From positions 1-8,657 of the forward strand of contig NVSW01000003.1 of NCBI GenBank assembly GCA_002401365.1: a stretch of DNA of 8,657 bases, given 5' to 3'. The position numbers were made by a program, and so were the translations under genes. Source of the stretch: Piscirickettsiaceae bacterium (GTDB taxonomy: Bacteria; Pseudomonadota; Gammaproteobacteria; Methylococcales; Cycloclasticaceae). Each line of letters begins with the position of its first letter. Position 1 is the stretch's first letter. The notes beneath the pieces are model-generated. The model was not told where the DNA came from and searched no databases. It saw only the letters and a program-made list of their open reading frames with translations. Positions 4,792 to 8,657 of the stretch are shown in pieces.

Positions 4792-7700
4792 TTACTGCTC
4801 GTCCAACATTAAAGAATTTAGTAAGGATTGAATAAACTCGATCTTTAAGTTGATGGTATCAAGTTTTTTACTAAAGCGTAATTTTTGTGGTCCATCTAAT
4901 TGAAACACTTGAGGCTGAGTTTGAATTAACTGCAAAATTTTAGCAGGGTTTATATTCGGCTCGTTATTAAATTGAATGCGCCCAGTTGATTTTCCATAAT
5001 CAATTTTATCTATACCCATTACGGATGCTAGCAACTTAATTTCACTGATGCCAAATAGGTTTTTAGTGGCGTCTGGTAACAAACCAAAACGGTCGATCAT
5101 TTCAACTTGTAATTCACGTAATTGTTCGTCGTCTTCAGCACTGGCGATGCGTTTGTAAAGAACGAGCCGTGTGTGAACGTCAGGCAAATACTCATCTGGA
5201 ATCAGCGCACTACAATGAAGGTCAATATCTGGGCCAAGGTCAGTATGCAGGTCTAACTCGGGCTGTTTGCCCGACTTTAATGCGGCTACTGCTTTTTCAA
5301 GTAATTCGGTATACATAGTGAAACCAATCTCTTGAATCTCGCCACTTTGGCTGTCACCTAATAACTCACCAGCACCGCGTATTTCCATATCATGTGTTGA
5401 TAGGCTAAAGCCAGCGCCAAGATCCGTGCTGCTGGCGATGGCAGTAATACGTTTTTTTGCATCTTTTGTCATCAGCCCATCAGGCGGCACAATCATATAC
5501 GCGTATGCGCGATGATGTGAACGACCGACGCGGCCGCGTAATTGATGCAATTGTGATAAGCCTAATTTATCGGCGCGATTAATGATGATGGTATTAGCAT
5601 TAGGTAAATCGATGCCATTTTCAATAATGGTAGTGGAAACAAGGATGTTGAATCGGTTATGGTAAAAGTCTAGCATGATCTGTTCTAATTCGCGTTCACG
5701 CATTTGTCCGTGCGCTTTTCTTAACGTAGCATCTGGCACGATGTCTTGAATTTCTCGCACAAGTCTATCCATTGAGTCGATATCATTATGTAAAAAGAAC
5801 ACTTGGCCGCCGCGCCTAATTTCACGTTCACATGCCTCTTGAATAAGACCACTATTCCATTCTGATACAAAGGTTTCTATGGCGTGACGGTTAGGAGGGG
5901 GAGATGCAATAATGGATATGTCCCGCAATCCAGACATCGCTTGATTCAATGTTCTTGGGATAGGGGTAGCGGTGAGTGTGAGCATGTCCACCTCAGAGCG
6001 CATGGATTTGAAATATTCTTTATGGCGCACACCAAAACGTTGTTCTTCATCAATAATAACCAGTCCTAAGTTCTTATAACTGACTGATTTTTGTAATAAT
6101 TTGTGAGTGCCAATAAGAATATCGACGTTGCCATTCGCGGTATCTTCAATAATTTTTTTTTGTTCTTTGGCGCCAATAAAACGTGATAAGACTTCGACAC
6201 GAATGGGCCAGTCTGCGAATCGGTCGGAGAAGTTTTGGTGATGTTGTTGCGCTAATAAAGTGGTTGGCACAAGTAACGCAACTTGGTAGTTATTATGGCT
6301 AGCAATAAATGCAGCTCGCATGGCGACTTCAGTTTTGCCGAAGCCTACATCGCCACAAATTACTCGGTCCATTGGTTTAGCCATGCTTTGATCTTGTAAG
6401 GTTTGCTCGATGGCAGCCGCTTGGTCAACGGTTTCTTCAAAAGGGAAAGCATTAGCAAAAGTATCGTATTCAATCGATTCAACCTGCATAGGTTTACCAT
6501 CACGAGCGGCTCGTCTAGCATGTATATCCAATAGTTCAGCGGCTACATCATGCGCTTTTTGTAAGGCCTTTTCACGTGCTTTTTGCCATTGTTCGCTGCC
6601 TAGCTTATGCAAGGGCGCGCCATCTCCCTGGGTGCCCATGTATCGGCCAATCAAATTAAGCGATGATACCGGCACATAAAGTTTGTCGTTATTTGCGTAT
6701 TCAAGCATCAAAAATTCCGTTTCGATATTATCGACGGCAATGTGTTTCAGACCCAAATAACGCCCAACGCCATATTCTTGATGTACCACGGCAGAGCCAA
6801 TTTCTAATTCTGCGAGGCTATTAAAAACATTTTCCAACTGTTTGCTGCTGGATGATCGCCTGCGACGTCGCTGCTGTACTTTGTTACCAAACAGCATGTT
6901 TTCCGTCACCAGTGACAGCCCGTCTAAATACAAGCCCTCATCAATTGCTGCTACGGTAATGCAAGGGGACTGGTTGCCGCTGATAAATGAGGCCCAGTCG
7001 TCAATTTGAGTTGGGCGAATAGCTGCCTTTTTTAGTTGCAACAACATTGACTCACGGTGACCGGGAGACTCGGCTAGAAATAAAGCACGATGATTTTTAC
7101 GCGCTAGAAGCGGAATAATATTTTGTTGCTCTTTATCCGTATTTGGCTCTAATAATGGCGCAGTACTACCGCTTTGTTGGTTACCGATAGTTATTCTTCT
7201 TGGGAAGTTAGAAATACGCTGTTGTAGCTCGGATGTGTTGATATACAGTAGTTCTGGCGCTAATGGGGGCCTGTCTATATCGCCCTTGCGTGGCAAATAA
7301 CGGTCAATCACTTGTTGGATAAAATTATCGGCGGCTTTTTGTGTGTTGCCATGTAATATCAGCGTTACATCGCTTAAGTAATCAAAAAAACTCTCAGTCT
7401 CCTCAATAAAAAGAGGCATGTAATGTTCGATACCGTTAGGGATGATTCCTTTGCTGATGTTTTGATATAGGGTGTTTGTATTTGAAATATCGGGAAATTG
7501 TTGCCTAAAGTTTCGCCTAAAGATTCCAATGGTTGTGTCATTGATGGGAAATTCACGAGCGGGGAATAGTTCGATCTTTTCTACTTTATCCAAAGAGCGC
7601 TGGCTTTCGGTATCAAACGTCCTTATTGAATCTACTTCATTGTCCAATAAATCAATTCGATAAGGGGTTTTGCTTCCCATCGGGAATAAATCTAGAATTG

Positions 7701-8202
7701 ACCCGCGAACAGAAAACTCACTGTGTGCCTGAACACTTGACACATTTTGGTAACCTAGCCTCTCAAGTTCTGTGCGGGTTTGTTCCAGTTCGAGAATATC
7801 ACCCGTTTTTAGGGAAAAACATTCCGCTAAAATTTGCTGGCGCGGAGCAAGTCGTTGTAATAATGTGCTAACAGTAACGAGTAGAATGCCTTTGTTTAAA
7901 AACTGCAGTTGGTAAAGTGTTTGTAATCGTTCCGAAATAATTTCACTCAACGGTGAAAATGTGTCGTATGGCAGTACTTCCCAGTCGGGAAAATATTTAA
8001 TACTTAATTGCTTAGAGAGGAAAAAAGGAAGCTCTCTTTCTAGGCGCATGGCCGTGTGAGTGTCGCTGCAGATAACAACTAGTAGTCGAGTGGATGCGAG
8101 TGCTGCATTGGCAATATTTAAGGCGTCTTCACAACCGGTATATTGACCCCAATCAAATATTTTATGGGCAGTTGTGGGTAATTCGGGTGTTGATAGGGGC
8201 AT
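4792..8202 (-). CDS. mfd: Transcription-repair coupling factor Mfd
   Basis: Mfd is an ATP-dependent DNA translocase that pushes stalled RNA polymerase off damaged DNA and recruits UvrA. The protein is full length (1136 residues). The UvrB-like N-terminal module covers about 1-340, including FPDWEVLPYDTFSP (71-84). An Arg/Ser-rich linker (445-453) follows. The RNA polymerase-interacting domain starts near 466 with GSAVVHQEYGVGRYLGL (469-485). The RecG-like motor holds Walker A GDVGFGKTE (617-625), the DEEQ box (718-721), TATPIPRT (744-751), STTIIENGIDLP (856-867) and QLRGRVGRS (887-895). The TRG-type translocation element ends in EIRGAGELLG (940-949), and the regulatory C-terminal domain covers about 990-1136. 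No truncation or missing catalytic residue is seen. The ATG fits the family N-terminus but lacks a clear Shine-Dalgarno. csiV follows 3 nt downstream; a terminator isolates mfd from the gene upstream. Confidence 0.98.
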   Translation of the reverse strand: MPLSTPELPTTAHKIFDWGQYTGCEDALNIANAALASTRLLVVICSDTHTAMRLERELPFFLSKQLSIKYFPDWEVLPYDTFSPLSEIISERLQTLYQLQFLNKGILLVTVSTLLQRLAPRQQILAECFSLKTGDILELEQTRTELERLGYQNVSSVQAHSEFSVRGSILDLFPMGSKTPYRIDLLDNEVDSIRTFDTESQRSLDKVEKIELFPAREFPINDTTIGIFRRNFRQQFPDISNTNTLYQNISKGIIPNGIEHYMPLFIEETESFFDYLSDVTLILHGNTQKAADNFIQQVIDRYLPRKGDIDRPPLAPELLYINTSELQQRISNFPRRITIGNQQSGSTAPLLEPNTDKEQQNIIPLLARKNHRALFLAESPGHRESMLLQLKKAAIRPTQIDDWASFISGNQSPCITVAAIDEGLYLDGLSLVTENMLFGNKVQQRRRRRSSSSKQLENVFNSLAELEIGSAVVHQEYGVGRYLGLKHIAVDNIETEFLMLEYANNDKLYVPVSSLNLIGRYMGTQGDGAPLHKLGSEQWQKAREKALQKAHDVAAELLDIHARRAARDGKPMQVESIEYDTFANAFPFEETVDQAAAIEQTLQDQSMAKPMDRVICGDVGFGKTEVAMRAAFIASHNNYQVALLVPTTLLAQQHHQNFSDRFADWPIRVEVLSRFIGAKEQKKIIEDTANGNVDILIGTHKLLQKSVSYKNLGLVIIDEEQRFGVRHKEYFKSMRSEVDMLTLTATPIPRTLNQAMSGLRDISIIASPPPNRHAIETFVSEWNSGLIQEACEREIRRGGQVFFLHNDIDSMDRLVREIQDIVPDATLRKAHGQMRERELEQIMLDFYHNRFNILVSTTIIENGIDLPNANTIIINRADKLGLSQLHQLRGRVGRSHHRAYAYMIVPPDGLMTKDAKKRITAIASSTDLGAGFSLSTHDMEIRGAGELLGDSQSGEIQEIGFTMYTELLEKAVAALKSGKQPELDLHTDLGPDIDLHCSALIPDEYLPDVHTRLVLYKRIASAEDDEQLRELQVEMIDRFGLLPDATKNLFGISEIKLLASVMGIDKIDYGKSTGRIQFNNEPNINPAKILQLIQTQPQVFQLDGPQKLRFSKKLDTINLKIEFIQSLLNSLMLDEQ

Positions 8203-8279
8203 TATCTAAGCGCGGTGAAAATAATTGTCTATTTTCTCACAAACCAGAGGTTTGTAATGCTTTGAATTGTTAGATAATG
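8203..8279 (-). promoter_or_regulatory. mfd upstream (leader/promoter) region
   Basis: Because a strong terminator lies immediately upstream, the mfd-csiV promoter should lie in these 77 bp. I could not find a -35/-10 pair with good spacing: TTGTGA (read on the minus strand, within the palindrome) and AATTAT (8226-8221) are too close together. The region is AT-rich and contains the palindrome at 8239-8255. Confidence 0.4.
8239..8255. repeat. 17-bp palindrome in the mfd leader, possible operator
   Basis: ACAAACC (8239-8245), the 3-nt centre AGA and GGTTTGT (8249-8255) make a perfect 7+7 dyad. There is no U-tract on either side, so it is not an intrinsic terminator. Its place between the terminator and the mfd start suits a regulator binding site, but no known operator is recognised. 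Confidence 0.45.
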
Positions 8280-8314
8280 AAAAAAAGCCTGACTGGTTCC
8301 AGTCAGGCTTTTTT
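8280..8314 (-). terminator. Strong bidirectional Rho-independent terminator
   Basis: The GC-rich arms GCCTGACTGG (8287-8296) and CCAGTCAGGC (8299-8308) form a perfect hairpin; with a realistic 4-nt loop the GC-containing stem is 9 bp. It is flanked by seven A residues (8280-8286) and six T residues (8309-8314), giving a U-tract on either strand. It lies 19 nt beyond the rhodanese-gene stop and so ends that minus-strand transcript before mfd. Confidence 0.93.
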
Positions 8315-8333
8315 GTGAAAATGGCTAAGGTTG

Positions 8334-8657
8334 TTAATAAGGCAATACTGTCGATAAACCTAATACATGCCATGTTTGCATACCACCGCGATACCATTTT
8401 AGTTTTTCTGCAGGGTAACCAAGCTCTAGTAATGAATGGATGTTACGAGGAGATTGACCGCACCACATACCATTACAGAACAGTACTAGCGTTTTCGCGT
8501 TACTGAAGTCCCATTTGTCATCTTCATGGGTTGCACCAAATTCATCAACAACGATTAATTCGATATCTAACTCAGTAGCGCCTTTTTTTGCATCCAGCTT
8601 TACCCAAGGAATATTCACTGCACCGGCAATGGTTCCGCGAGCAACCCAGTCAGGTGT
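8334..8657 (-). CDS. Rhodanese-like domain protein (partial, N-terminus outside window)
   Basis: The reading frame is open to the window end, giving the last 107 residues. It begins TPDWVARGTIAGAVNIPW, matching the conserved G-x-I-P-G-A-x-x-I-P element of rhodanese domains. After a linker, strand TLVLFC leads into the active-site loop CNGMWCGQSPRN. The first cysteine (codon 8477-8475) is the expected sulfur acceptor, and a second one lies five residues later (codon 8462-8460). The helix IHSLLELGYPAEKL and the closing YRGGMQTW element follow, as in sulfurtransferases that move sulfane sulfur between thiols. The loop is about two residues longer than the standard CRSGxRS loop. GTG 8618 is not the start, because conserved domain residues continue upstream of it. 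Location and partners cannot be judged without the N-terminus. A strong terminator follows 19 nt after the stop. Confidence 0.88.
   Translation of the reverse strand, partial: TPDWVARGTIAGAVNIPWVKLDAKKGATELDIELIVVDEFGATHEDDKWDFSNAKTLVLFCNGMWCGQSPRNIHSLLELGYPAEKLKWYRGGMQTWHVLGLSTVLPY

Larger units (their letters stand above)
8200..8279. repeat. Perfect 10-bp inverted repeat bracketing the mfd leader
   Basis: CATTATCTAA at 8200-8209 and its exact reverse complement TTAGATAATG at 8270-8279 are separated by 60 bp. The left arm contains the mfd start codon and the 7 nt ahead of it, and the right arm touches the terminator. A transcript reading through from the upstream gene could pair the arms and hide the mfd start. 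A short direct repeat, AATTGT (8223-8228 and 8265-8270), lies between the arms. Function is not known. Confidence 0.6.

Noticed and set aside
6410..6679. Plus-strand 89-codon frame inside mfd
   Set aside because: Antisense to conserved Mfd motor and RNA polymerase-interaction sequence; Ser/Ala/Cys-rich with no family resemblance.
7374..7871. Short frames on both strands inside mfd (7374-7556, 7472-7663, 7626-7871)
   Set aside because: Shadows of the UvrB-like N-terminal part of mfd.
8206..8506. Small frames across the mfd leader and terminator (8206-8397 minus, 8267-8506 plus)
   Set aside because: Both run through the Rho-independent terminator hairpin, and the plus-strand one is antisense to the rhodanese gene; no ribosome site or family match.
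8616..8618. GTG 8618 as start of the rhodanese gene
   Set aside because: Conserved rhodanese residues (GTIAGA before VNIPW) continue upstream in frame to the window end, so the gene is longer.
1..8657. CRISPR array, transposon, tRNA/rRNA, prophage or defence system
   Set aside because: No regularly spaced repeats, transposase, attachment-site duplication or RNA-gene sequence was seen; all sizeable genes are core chromosomal families.

Overview
The window is ordinary, densely packed gammaproteobacterial chromosome: moderately AT-rich by eye, gaps mostly under 70 bp, and no sign of mobile elements, RNA genes or CRISPR. The gene set (rlmD end, leaderless YkuD protein, nagZ, hpt, methylthioinosine phosphorylase, DUF3581, csiV, mfd) fits a gammaproteobacterium, perhaps a marine lineage such as the Piscirickettsiaceae/Cycloclasticus area. 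The lineage guess rests on remembered gene content and is weak.

Left part (1-930): the last codons of a probable 23S rRNA m5U methyltransferase (rlmD) overlap by 4 nt the GTG start of a small YkuD-domain protein with no signal peptide. It converges on a minus-strand gene for a secreted FliL-like protein, with 2 bp between their stop codons and a hairpin lying over the fliL-like stop codon.

Centre (996-4103, plus strand): nagZ, hpt, an S-methyl-5'-thioinosine phosphorylase gene and a DUF3581 gene form a probable operon. The first three are very tight (3-nt gap, then a 13-nt overlap); the fourth follows after 46 nt. NagZ recycles cell-wall muropeptides. The phosphorylase and Hpt make a salvage pair: the phosphorylase releases hypoxanthine from methylthioinosine and Hpt converts hypoxanthine to IMP. 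The DUF3581 protein carries a GDFNPIH core resembling the active site of MaoC-type hydratases.

Right part (4114-8657, minus strand): mfd (transcription-repair coupling factor) is followed after 3 nt by csiV (secreted peptidoglycan-binding protein). Upstream of mfd is a compact leader of about 77 bp with a perfect 10-bp inverted repeat that includes the mfd start codon, and a central 17-bp palindrome. Next comes a strong bidirectional terminator, and then the 3' part of a rhodanese-domain gene that runs off the window end.

I found no clearly undescribed large system. The most interesting points are the leaderless YkuD protein beside nagZ (a candidate cytoplasmic L,D-carboxypeptidase of peptidoglycan recycling), the MaoC-like motif in DUF3581, and the inverted-repeat leader of mfd.
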